Source: CAMYLR01 sp041577935
GTDB taxonomy: Bacteria > Gemmatimonadota > Gemmatimonadetes > JACCXV01 > JAHWKZ01
NCBI GenBank assembly: GCA_041577935.1
Contig: JBFGIA010000110.1
Location: forward strand, 1-6,747
Reading direction: 5' to 3'
DNA length: 6,747 nucleotides
This document shows, piece by piece, positions 1-6,747 of the stretch. Every line of letters begins with the position of its first letter. Position 1 is the first letter of the stretch. The position numbers and the translations under genes were made by a program. The notes under the pieces were generated by a model. That model worked only from the letters and a program-made list of their open reading frames with translations, was not told the DNA's origin and ran no database searches.

Positions 1-212
1 AAAGAGTGGAGATACCGCCGGGCGGCGTCGTTACCTGGGAGTTCTCCGGCACGACCCATAACGTCACCTTCGAAGACGAGGCTCCGCCGGAGGGCAACAT
101 TCCCGACTCACCGCCGGGTACTTCGGTGTCGCGCACGTTCCCCGAGCCCGGCGACTACGACTACATCTGCACGCTACACGACGGCCAGGAGGGCCGGGTG
201 CGGGTGCGGTAA
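1..212 (+). CDS. Plastocyanin/halocyanin-like cupredoxin domain, C-terminal part (5' end outside window)
   Basis: This is the end of a type I copper protein of the plastocyanin/amicyanin/halocyanin family, which are small extracytoplasmic electron carriers or copper-binding domains. The frame is open to the left edge, so the GTG at position 6 is probably an internal valine and the true start lies outside. About 70 residues remain. They show the typical beta-sandwich end: PPGGVVTWEF, then TTHNVTF with the first copper-binding His, then the loop DYDYICTLHDGQEG with the ligands Cys and His. In most relatives that loop reads C-x-L-H-x-G-M and Met is the axial ligand; here Gln stands in the Met position, as in stellacyanin-type sites. 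The protein ends just after the last strand, RVRVR, so the domain is C-terminal. A signal peptide cannot be assessed. An electron-carrier role is inferred; a redox-inactive cupredoxin fold is also possible. Confidence 0.85.
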   Translation, partial: RVEIPPGGVVTWEFSGTTHNVTFEDEAPPEGNIPDSPPGTSVSRTFPEPGDYDYICTLHDGQEGRVRVR

Positions 213-214
213 GC

Positions 215-235
215 AGGCGGCTTGGCCGCCTTTGT
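215..235 (+). terminator. Intrinsic terminator after the cupredoxin gene
   Basis: Two bases after the TAA stop, a perfect 7-bp GC-rich stem (AGGCGGC, loop TTG, GCCGCCT) runs into TTTGT. The hairpin is strong but the T tract is short and interrupted. It lies between two convergent genes; read leftward, no T run follows it, so it mainly serves the plus-strand gene. Confidence 0.7.
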
Positions 236-261
236 AGACAGCATCTGAGGCGAAGCAGCGA

Positions 262-2445
262 TTACCGTTCGAGCACGGACACCCTCACCGCTGACGGCCG
301 ATCTACATCGTGATAGATCCGGTGCGTCGCCTTCTGGAAATCCTCCTGGTCGGCCTCGTAGATGTTCACGAACGTCTGCGGGTTACGATCGACGAGCGGG
401 AACCACGAGTTCTGCACCTGAATCATGATGCGGTGGCCGCGCTCGAACGTGTGAGCGACGTCGGGTATCTCGAACTGTACCGACGTCACTTCACCCGGAA
501 CGAATGGCTCCGGCGACTCGAAGCTGTTCCTATACCGACCACGAAGGACCTCCCCGCGTACCAGCATCTGGTATCCGGCCATCGGGACGGATTTGTCGTT
601 GCTGGGATAGTCCCGCAACGAATCTGGGAAGACGTCGATCAGCTTGACCACGTAGTCCGCGTCGGTGCCTGTAGTCGAGACAAACAAATCGGCAACGATC
701 GGGCCCATCAGCGTCACCGGCTCAGTTAGGATCTCGGACTCGTACACCATGACGTCCGGCCGCCGGGCTGCGAACCGCTGGTCGTCGGTCATGTACTCAC
801 GCGTCCGCCGCTGGTGGACGTCCTCGGTGTACGGCACCGGTCGCATCGGGTCGGCGACGTACTCGTCGTAGCTCTCGGCCGAAGTGGGGGGTGAGAACGA
901 GAGTCCGCCGCGGGGTTGGAAATACAGCTCTTTCTCGACGATGCCACTCGGTGGCCACGTTTCGAACTCCAGCCACTCCAGGGCACCGGTGTCATACATG
1001 GTGGCCTCGGCGAGATCGAGGGTTCCTTCATCTTTCAGATAGTAGTTGAAGAAGCGCAGCTCGATGTCGTCGTACAGCGCGGACGTGTTATCGCTCCAAT
1101 GCACGTTCCCGAGGTTGTCGCCCTCGTCGAAAGCCCACTGGCCGTGGAACCAGGGTCCCATCAGCAGACGGTTCTCAGCGCTCGGTGGGCTCTGGGTCTC
1201 GATCGCCTTGTACACATTGAGCGGCCCAAAGAGGTCTTCAGCGTCAAACCAACCACCGACCACCAGCACAGCCGGCTGGATGTCTTTGAGATGGGGGAGC
1301 GGGTCGCGTGCCTTCCACCAATCGTCGTAATCGGGGTGGTCCATGACTTCCGACCAGAAGCGGATGCTGTCGCCAAAGAACTTGGCCTCGACGTTCTTGA
1401 TCGGACCCAGCTCCAGGAAGAACTCGTAGTTGTCCTCATTCGGAAATTCGAAACCTGACAATTGCTCGCGCGTCGGCTCAGGTCTCGGTCGCCCGAAAGA
1501 GGAGTAGAACCGAAAGCCGTCCATCAAGAAGAACGCGCCGTTGTGGTGAAAATCGTCGCCGATGAACCAGTTCGTAACCGGCGCCTGGGGAGACACCGCC
1601 TTTAGCGCTGGGTGGGCCTCGGGCAGCGACATCGTGGCGTAGAACCCGGGATACGAGATACCGGAGACCCCGACCCGCCCGTTGTTGTGCGGTACATTCT
1701 TGACTAGCCAATCGATCGTATCCCACGTGTCGCTGTTCTCGTCGATGTCCTGCGCGCTCTGTTTGTCGGGATTGTACGGCCGCACGTCCATGAACTCTCC
1801 CTCGCTCATGTAGCGTCCGCGAACGTCCTGAAAAGCGAGGATGTACCCTTCCTCGACGAGGTCGGCGTCGATCGACAGACGCGGGGTGTAGTCGTCTTCT
1901 CCGCGCGGCTCCGAGTTGTATGGGGTACGGCGCAAGAGGATCGGATAGGTACGGCTCGTGTCTTTCGGGACGTAAAAAGAGGTGAACAGCCGTACGCCAT
2001 CCCGCATCGCGATGTACACCTCGGTCTTTGTCAGCCGTTCCTCGGACCACTCGGGACTGCCCCGGGGCGCTGGCGGCATCGTGCGGCCGAAGTCCAACGC
2101 GTATTGTTGGCCTTCTAGCTTCAAGTTGCCGGCGATCGCCGTGAAGCTGGTATCCACGCGGCCATCGTATTCAGCCCCGACAGCGGTCGTGCGAAACGTG
2201 AGCTGCCCGTTCTCAAACGAGCACTCTTCGACCGGAACACCGCTGAATCCCTGGTCCGGGCTGGCGATGGTGCCTGAGTATCCGGTTTCGGTTTCGTCGA
2301 TATGAAGGGCGATGCGCATTTGCATCATCCCTACATCCAGCGTGCCGTACCAATCGCCGGTGACGTCCTGGGCTGCCAAAGGAGCCGCGACCCAGAGAAG
2401 GAGAACGAGCGGAACCACGAATGAGAGACCTCGGTTTCTTTTCAT
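262..2445 (-). CDS. Secreted CocE/NonD-family serine hydrolase (X-Pro dipeptidyl-peptidase S15-like) with extra N-terminal domain
   Basis: Predicted exported alpha/beta-hydrolase of the CocE/NonD family, which includes cocaine esterase, alpha-amino-acid ester hydrolases and glutaryl-7-ACA acylases. The substrate, an ester or amide, cannot be told from sequence. I chose the ATG at 2445 (727 aa): it has AAAGG about 9 nt upstream and begins a clear signal peptide (MKRNR, hydrophobic core, then PLAAQ). An upstream in-frame ATG at 2502 would add 19 residues before the signal and has no ribosome-binding site. Residues 27-122 form a beta-rich domain starting DVTGDWYGTL, of a kind found ahead of some alpha/beta hydrolases. 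The catalytic domain follows from about residue 137: oxyanion Tyr176 (RTPYN), QDVRGRYMSEGEF at 206-218, nucleophile Ser264 (GISYPG), Asp401 (GGWFD) and His434 (GPWFHG). From about 480 onward is the jelly-roll C-terminal domain of this family. The gene starts 145 nt downstream of the oxidase stop, beyond its terminator, so it probably has its own promoter; I could not identify one. Confidence 0.93.
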   Translation of the reverse strand: MKRNRGLSFVVPLVLLLWVAAPLAAQDVTGDWYGTLDVGMMQMRIALHIDETETGYSGTIASPDQGFSGVPVEECSFENGQLTFRTTAVGAEYDGRVDTSFTAIAGNLKLEGQQYALDFGRTMPPAPRGSPEWSEERLTKTEVYIAMRDGVRLFTSFYVPKDTSRTYPILLRRTPYNSEPRGEDDYTPRLSIDADLVEEGYILAFQDVRGRYMSEGEFMDVRPYNPDKQSAQDIDENSDTWDTIDWLVKNVPHNNGRVGVSGISYPGFYATMSLPEAHPALKAVSPQAPVTNWFIGDDFHHNGAFFLMDGFRFYSSFGRPRPEPTREQLSGFEFPNEDNYEFFLELGPIKNVEAKFFGDSIRFWSEVMDHPDYDDWWKARDPLPHLKDIQPAVLVVGGWFDAEDLFGPLNVYKAIETQSPPSAENRLLMGPWFHGQWAFDEGDNLGNVHWSDNTSALYDDIELRFFNYYLKDEGTLDLAEATMYDTGALEWLEFETWPPSGIVEKELYFQPRGGLSFSPPTSAESYDEYVADPMRPVPYTEDVHQRRTREYMTDDQRFAARRPDVMVYESEILTEPVTLMGPIVADLFVSTTGTDADYVVKLIDVFPDSLRDYPSNDKSVPMAGYQMLVRGEVLRGRYRNSFESPEPFVPGEVTSVQFEIPDVAHTFERGHRIMIQVQNSWFPLVDRNPQTFVNIYEADQEDFQKATHRIYHDVDRPSAVRVSVLER

Positions 2446-2590
2446 CTGACTGAGCCTTTTGCTGGGTAAACCTGAGAACAGCGCCTGCCGACGCCGCGAC
2501 ATGTGTGCACAATTCGAAGCTGCGGGCTAGCCGCGCCTGCGTCTGTCGGGGGGAACTCGCTAACGGGTGTGGGGGAAAACCTGTCGCCGT

Positions 2591-4209
<1,619 letters not shown>

Positions 4210-4213
<4 letters not shown>

Positions 4214-4686
4214 TGGGTGTCCCCGACGATCAGTGTGCCGAACATGTTGTGGTGGCCGAGGCCGCAGTACTCGTTGCACACGATCAAGTACTCGCCGGCT
4301 TCTTCGAATATCGTCGTGAACTGAGTGACGTAGCCCGGAACGACCATCGCGTTGCCGTTTGTCCGAGCGATCTGAAAGCCGTGTATAAGGTCCGGGCTCG
4401 CGATCCGAAACGTGACCGGTTCGCCACGGGGTACGCGGATCTCGCGCGGCAAGAACGCGTACATGATCGCTTGTACGACGACAGTCGCGCTGCCATCCGC
4501 GTGGATCGTCACACCGGGTTCGCCAAACTCGGAATGGGAGCGAACTTCATCTGGATCGATCGTTTCGATGTGGCTCGGTGGCACGAATGCCTGGCTAAAC
4601 GTCGTGACCCCGATCGAGATAAGGAACACAGCGATGATCGCGGTGGCGCCCCACATCCAGATCCGTTCGTAGAGGTCGACGTGCAT
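4210..4686 (-). CDS. cbaB: ba3-type cytochrome c oxidase subunit II (CuA domain)
   Basis: Electron-entry subunit that takes electrons from a cytochrome c or cupredoxin at the binuclear CuA centre and passes them to subunit I. It has 158 aa. One N-terminal membrane helix (about residues 9-30) is followed by a periplasmic cupredoxin domain, a short layout typical of B-family enzymes. CuA ligands are visible: His102 (SPDLIHGF), Cys137, Glu139 (backbone carbonyl), Cys141, His145 and Met148 in CNEYCGLGHHNMFG. Thermus CbaB has Gln at the Glu139 position. Glu7 in YERIW matches the Glu that opens the proton K-path at the cytoplasmic side. The ATG at 4686 has GAGG 5 nt upstream, and that site overlaps the cbaD stop codon. 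An in-frame ATG 28 codons upstream would overlap cbaD and gives a non-family N terminus. Confidence 0.97.
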
Positions 4687-4693
4687 CACGGCC

Positions 4694-4852
4694 TCACGGA
4701 GTGAGCGTGCCACGTGGCACGAAGACAAAGAAGTACAAAACCAACCAAGCCAAAAGGAAAAGCGCGCCATAGACAGCGACGATGGCGAGTGTTCCCTTGG
4801 GATGCGAACCGATTTCGATGGGTTCGGAGGATTCGACGCGGTCGTCGCTCAT
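4694..4852 (-). CDS. cbaD: ba3-type cytochrome c oxidase subunit IIa (COX2A-like small membrane subunit)
   Basis: One-helix subunit that packs against subunits I and II of B-family oxidases; its role appears structural. It has 52 aa, with a single hydrophobic helix at about residues 22-45 introduced by HPKGTLAIV and closed by FFVFVPRG. This resembles Thermus CbaD, a 34-residue protein with a PKG-helix-ARG pattern. The N terminus is longer here by about 17 mostly acidic residues. The ATG at 4852 is preceded by a full AGGAGG with 4 nt spacing, which decides this start over the in-frame ATG at 4921. It is first in the cbaD-cbaB-cbaA operon and only 7 nt separate its TGA from cbaB. Its small size makes homology less certain than its position and helix borders. 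Confidence 0.9.
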   Translation of the reverse strand: MSDDRVESSEPIEIGSHPKGTLAIVAVYGALFLLAWLVLYFFVFVPRGTLTP

Positions 4853-4892
4853 GCGGCCTCCTAGAGCAGCGATTTGTTTCTGCGGTCGCCCG

Positions 4893-4921
4893 AACGTAGG
4901 ACCGTTTGTTTTACAACACAA
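4893..4921 (-). promoter_or_regulatory. Possible sigma70-type promoter for the cba operon
   Basis: In the 74-nt gap between the tam stop and cbaD, the minus strand reads TTGTGT, a 17-nt spacer, then TACGTT. Only three or four bases of each hexamer match consensus. A short inverted repeat TTGT-AAA-ACAA (4906-4916) lies in the spacer and could be an operator. The gap is also short enough for cotranscription with tam, so this is tentative. Confidence 0.3.
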
Positions 4922-4926
4922 GACCG

Positions 4927-5691
4927 TCAGCGCGTTGCGACGATGAACAACCGGTGGAAGGGAAACAGCGTCGTTCCGTCCGAACGGGGCGGATACGCGA
5001 CGCGCAAGCGCTCTTTGTAATCGGCTTCGTACGCTTCGCGGTCGTCAGGATCCAGGGCTTCGAGTAGGGGTTTCCCCCACGTGGCGCCGGTCCACGCGGC
5101 GACCGGGTCATCGCCATCCAACACTTGCAAATATACGGTCTCCCAGATATCGAGCGATGAGGCGTGGGGCGCCAGGATTTTGTGGTATCGCTCTGGCTCG
5201 GCTACCGGGACCGGTCGCAAGAGTGGTTCAAGCTGCTTGCGCCATGGTCCCGCGCGCGCGGTGTCGTACATCAAGGTGTGGGACGGCTCCCCGAAATTGC
5301 GCGGCATCTGGATCGCCAGGACACCACCGGGCGTTACGAATTCGAGCAGCTTGGGTAAGAGATGCTCGTGGTTGTCGTCGACAAAGTGCAGCGCGGCGTT
5401 GGAGAACACGAGGTCGAGTGGGGCTGTCGGGCTCCAGGTCGCGATATCGGCTTGAATCCAGTTGATGTCGTCCGGGAGCTCGCGCGCTCGGCTCAGCATC
5501 TCGGGTGAGCTGTCGACCCCGGTCAACTCGGTCTTTGGCCACCGTTCCGCGATTATCGCTGTGACGTTACCCACGCCGCAACCGAGATCGACGATCCGGC
5601 GAGGTGACTCCAGGTCGACGCGTGCCAACAGATCGATCGCCGGTCGCAACCGAAGGTCGGCGTAACGGATGTACTGATCAGGATCCCACAC
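4927..5691 (-). CDS. tam: Trans-aconitate 2-methyltransferase
   Basis: Cytoplasmic SAM-dependent methyltransferase that methylates trans-aconitate, a spontaneous isomer of cis-aconitate that inhibits aconitase. At 254 aa it is the usual Tam length and aligns with E. coli Tam from end to end by eye: WDPDQY at the start (WNPSLY in E. coli), RPAIDLLARVDLE, motif I VDLGCGVGN (residues 34-42), ribose-binding Asp60 in TGVDSSPEM, ADIATW (81-86), LVFSNAALHF, VLAIQMPRNFGEPSH (124-138) and the final FPFHRLFIVATR. The start is GTG at 5691, chosen because family similarity begins right there. No good Shine-Dalgarno precedes it; GGAGGT lies over 30 nt upstream. The frame stays open upstream to the stop of the preceding gene without another ATG or GTG. 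It sits 74 nt before cbaD on the same strand. A related SAM methyltransferase with another small acid substrate is possible. Confidence 0.9.
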   Translation of the reverse strand: MWDPDQYIRYADLRLRPAIDLLARVDLESPRRIVDLGCGVGNVTAIIAERWPKTELTGVDSSPEMLSRARELPDDINWIQADIATWSPTAPLDLVFSNAALHFVDDNHEHLLPKLLEFVTPGGVLAIQMPRNFGEPSHTLMYDTARAGPWRKQLEPLLRPVPVAEPERYHKILAPHASSLDIWETVYLQVLDGDDPVAAWTGATWGKPLLEALDPDDREAYEADYKERLRVAYPPRSDGTTLFPFHRLFIVATR

Positions 5692-5763
5692 GCTGGAAAG
5701 GTAACGCGGAATCAGCTCGGCGCGGCGACCTCCAGCTCCGTCATGTGGTCTCGCGGCGCCAGG

Positions 5764-6456
5764 TCAACTGGAACACATCGGACTCCATTCACCGGGCGCA
5801 TCGGCTACCGTTGGCACGCGTCCTGACAAGTCGACCCGGGCGTTGAAAAAGGAGGAGGCATCGGCGGTTGGCGCCTCACGCGTATAGATCGTGAGCCCGA
5901 AGGGCGCGCGTCCGGGCCCCGTCACCTGGTACACCTTCTCGGTCTCGCCCGGCCCAAGCGCCTGGCAGCTCACCTTGGTGAGCTCCGCCCGCCGCCCGCG
6001 GAGCGCCTGCTCGACGTCGTAAGGCACCGGTTGGCCAACGGCGCCCCATTGGAAGCTCAAGGTGGAATGGGGAGCATTCTCGATCGATGCTTCGAGGTCA
6101 CCCATCTGGCCGCTTGCCGCCGTGTTGTCGGCCGGCTGTCCGGCCCACTCGATCATGATCAACCGATCCGCGAGCGTCGAAGCGTCGACTGGCGCGATGG
6201 TCTCGGGTGCCGCTGTCAGGATCGCCTCGACCATCGGTTGCGCGGCCACGACCCGGTCCCAGTTCACGCGACACGCGTTTTCCGCCCACGATTGTGCCTG
6301 GGGATTGGAAGCGATCGTCTCGCGGGTGCAACGCGCGACGAAATCGGATTGACTCTCTACTGCCACATCAGAAGTAGCAACGGCTCCCGGCGCTTGAGCC
6401 CACCCGGGTGAAGCCGCGGCCAAAGCAGTGACAAGTACGAGCACGACCCGATACAT
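5764..6456 (-). CDS. Secreted protein of unknown function with four cysteines
   Basis: I do not recognise this family. The ATG at 6456 has GGAGGG about 6 nt upstream. The 230-aa product opens with a signal peptide: a Tyr-Arg n-region, hydrophobic core VVLVLVTALAAA, and a likely cleavage after PGWA at about residue 20. The mature part has no further membrane helix, so it should be periplasmic or extracellular. It contains four cysteines (43, 62, 164, 228), enough for two disulfides; Cys43 and Cys62 flank a segment SNPQAQSWAEN in a likely helical region with several Trp. The second half looks beta-rich (TEKVYQVTGPGRAPFGLTIYTRE). The last residues are MCSS. Its TGA is followed in the same frame by the tam reading frame, 72 nt before the tam GTG. 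Position suggests one transcript with tam, but no functional link is shown. Confidence 0.85.
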   Translation of the reverse strand: MYRVVLVLVTALAAASPGWAQAPGAVATSDVAVESQSDFVARCTRETIASNPQAQSWAENACRVNWDRVVAAQPMVEAILTAAPETIAPVDASTLADRLIMIEWAGQPADNTAASGQMGDLEASIENAPHSTLSFQWGAVGQPVPYDVEQALRGRRAELTKVSCQALGPGETEKVYQVTGPGRAPFGLTIYTREAPTADASSFFNARVDLSGRVPTVADAPGEWSPMCSS

Positions 6457-6491
6457 GACGTCCCTCCGTTTGAACGCGGTTTACAGGGCGG

Positions 6492-6650
6492 TTAGCCAAC
6501 GTGACGCACGAATCGAGGGGCTGGACGGCGGGAAAGCCATCGCCGATACAAGCCCATTTGGCCATCTTTGCGGCGGTCTAGACCTCTCCGGCTAGTTCGA
6601 TACAGATGCATCGGGTAACCCGTGGACGAGACACTTCGATTGCGGCTCAT
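6492..6650 (-). CDS. Possible small arginine-rich protein or leader peptide (52 aa)
   Basis: This ORF has a very good translation start: AAGGAG with 8 nt spacing to ATG at 6650. It runs 52 codons to TAA at 6494-6492. The product is strongly basic, with 13 Arg and 1 Lys against 2 Asp, and has no membrane helix or signal peptide. I recognise no family. It lies 35 nt upstream of the secreted-protein gene on the same strand and downstream of a plausible promoter, so it could be a leader ORF. Against it: third codon positions look less GC-rich than in neighbouring genes, and codon choice is mixed (CGA, CGG, AGA, CTA). It may be an untranslated leader with a chance ORF. Confidence 0.4.
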   Translation of the reverse strand: MSRNRSVSSTGYPMHLYRTSRRGLDRRKDGQMGLYRRWLSRRPAPRFVRHVG

Positions 6651-6682
6651 GATTCTATCTCCTTCTATAGTAGGGTCTTAAG

Positions 6683-6706
6683 CCCGGCGGAAGGTCTTCC
6701 GTCGGG
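6683..6706 (-). other. Hairpin, likely in a 5' untranslated leader
   Basis: An 11-bp near-perfect inverted repeat: on the plus strand CCCGGCGGAAG and CTTCCGTCGGG around GT, with one G-T wobble. The innermost pair probably opens to a 4-nt loop. Neither strand has a T run after it, so it is not a standard terminator. If the promoter at 6716-6744 is real, the hairpin begins within a few bases of the leftward transcript's 5' end, where it could protect the RNA or regulate translation of the small ORF 32 nt further on. Confidence 0.55.
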
Positions 6707-6715
6707 GTGCAACTC

Positions 6716-6744
6716 ATAATAAAGTCACAGCTATAAAAAGTAAA
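6716..6744 (-). promoter_or_regulatory. Predicted sigma70-type promoter driving leftward transcription
   Basis: On the minus strand, TTTACT (4 of 6 to the -35 consensus), a 17-nt spacer, and TATTAT (5 of 6 to the -10 consensus). It lies in the most AT-rich stretch of the window, which supports a promoter. A start near 6708 would put the hairpin and then the AAGGAG-ATG of the small ORF on the transcript. It could serve the secreted-protein gene and perhaps tam as well. Confidence 0.5.
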
Positions 6745-6747
6745 TGT

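Noticed and set aside
916..1458. 180-aa ORF on the plus strand inside the hydrolase gene
   Set aside because: It is antisense to the conserved catalytic region of the hydrolase and has no recognisable domain or ribosome-binding site; open frames opposite GC-rich genes are common.
1478..2050. 190-aa minus-strand ORF in another frame of the hydrolase gene
   Set aside because: It is Arg/Pro-rich shadow sequence, with the real frame carrying the Tyr, Ser and jelly-roll motifs.
2500..2518. Adjacent small palindromes TGTGCACA and TTCGAA upstream of the hydrolase
   Set aside because: Each is short enough to arise by chance and there is no identified promoter nearby to make an operator likely.
4903..4921. 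FNR-type site ahead of the oxidase operon
   Set aside because: The TTGT-AAA-ACAA repeat is three bases shorter than the TTGAT-N4-ATCAA pattern and lacks its outer bases.
6575..6584. 10-bp palindrome GGTCTAGACC
   Set aside because: It lies within the candidate small ORF, is isolated, and has no promoter or repeat context.
6732..6737. TATAAA on the plus strand near the right edge as a rightward -10 box
   Set aside because: No acceptable -35 sits at 16-18 nt upstream and no plus-strand gene start is visible before the window ends.

Overview
The window reads as a GC-rich bacterial chromosome segment with dense coding. Apart from one partial gene at the left edge, every gene is on the minus strand. 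Nothing here fixes the taxon. Signal peptides of the usual SecA/Sec kind, a Thermus-like ba3 oxidase and a trans-aconitate methyltransferase suit an aerobic Gram-negative-type environmental bacterium, but that is inference. No tRNA, rRNA, CRISPR array, insertion sequence or phage gene was seen.

Layout from left to right. Positions 1-212 (+) hold the C-terminal end of a small blue-copper (plastocyanin/halocyanin-like) domain, followed by a compact terminator. Convergent to it is a large secreted CocE/NonD-type serine hydrolase (262-2445, -). Next is a three-gene B-family (ba3-type) cytochrome c oxidase operon transcribed leftward: cbaD (subunit IIa, 4852-4694), cbaB (CuA subunit II, 4686-4210) and cbaA (subunit I, 4213-2591). 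It ends in an intrinsic terminator whose loop contains the cbaA stop codon. Upstream lie a tam-like trans-aconitate 2-methyltransferase (4927-5691, GTG start) and an unrecognised secreted protein with four cysteines (5764-6456). The right end carries a possible 52-residue arginine-rich small ORF with a strong Shine-Dalgarno sequence (6492-6650). Before it are a 5' hairpin and a plausible sigma70-type promoter, so it may lead the leftward transcript.

How the parts fit. The oxidase genes are tightly coupled: cbaD and cbaB are 7 nt apart, with the cbaB ribosome-binding site overlapping the cbaD stop, and cbaB and cbaA overlap by ATGA. They encode a complete catalytic core, with the heme, CuB and CuA ligands and the residues of the single K-path analogue all present. 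No assembly factor (SCO, heme A synthase) or cytochrome c is visible. The partial cupredoxin might be an electron carrier, but it is convergent and separated by the hydrolase. Tam detoxifies trans-aconitate, an aconitase inhibitor, which would link this gene to TCA-cycle flux during respiration. That link is inference from position. The hydrolase appears to be a separate unit, insulated by the oxidase terminator.

I found no clearly new multi-gene system. The most unusual points are the Gln in place of the Met axial copper ligand in the cupredoxin, the stop codon inside the terminator hairpin, the unrecognised secreted gene sharing one reading frame with tam across a single TGA, and the promoter/hairpin/small-ORF unit at the right edge.
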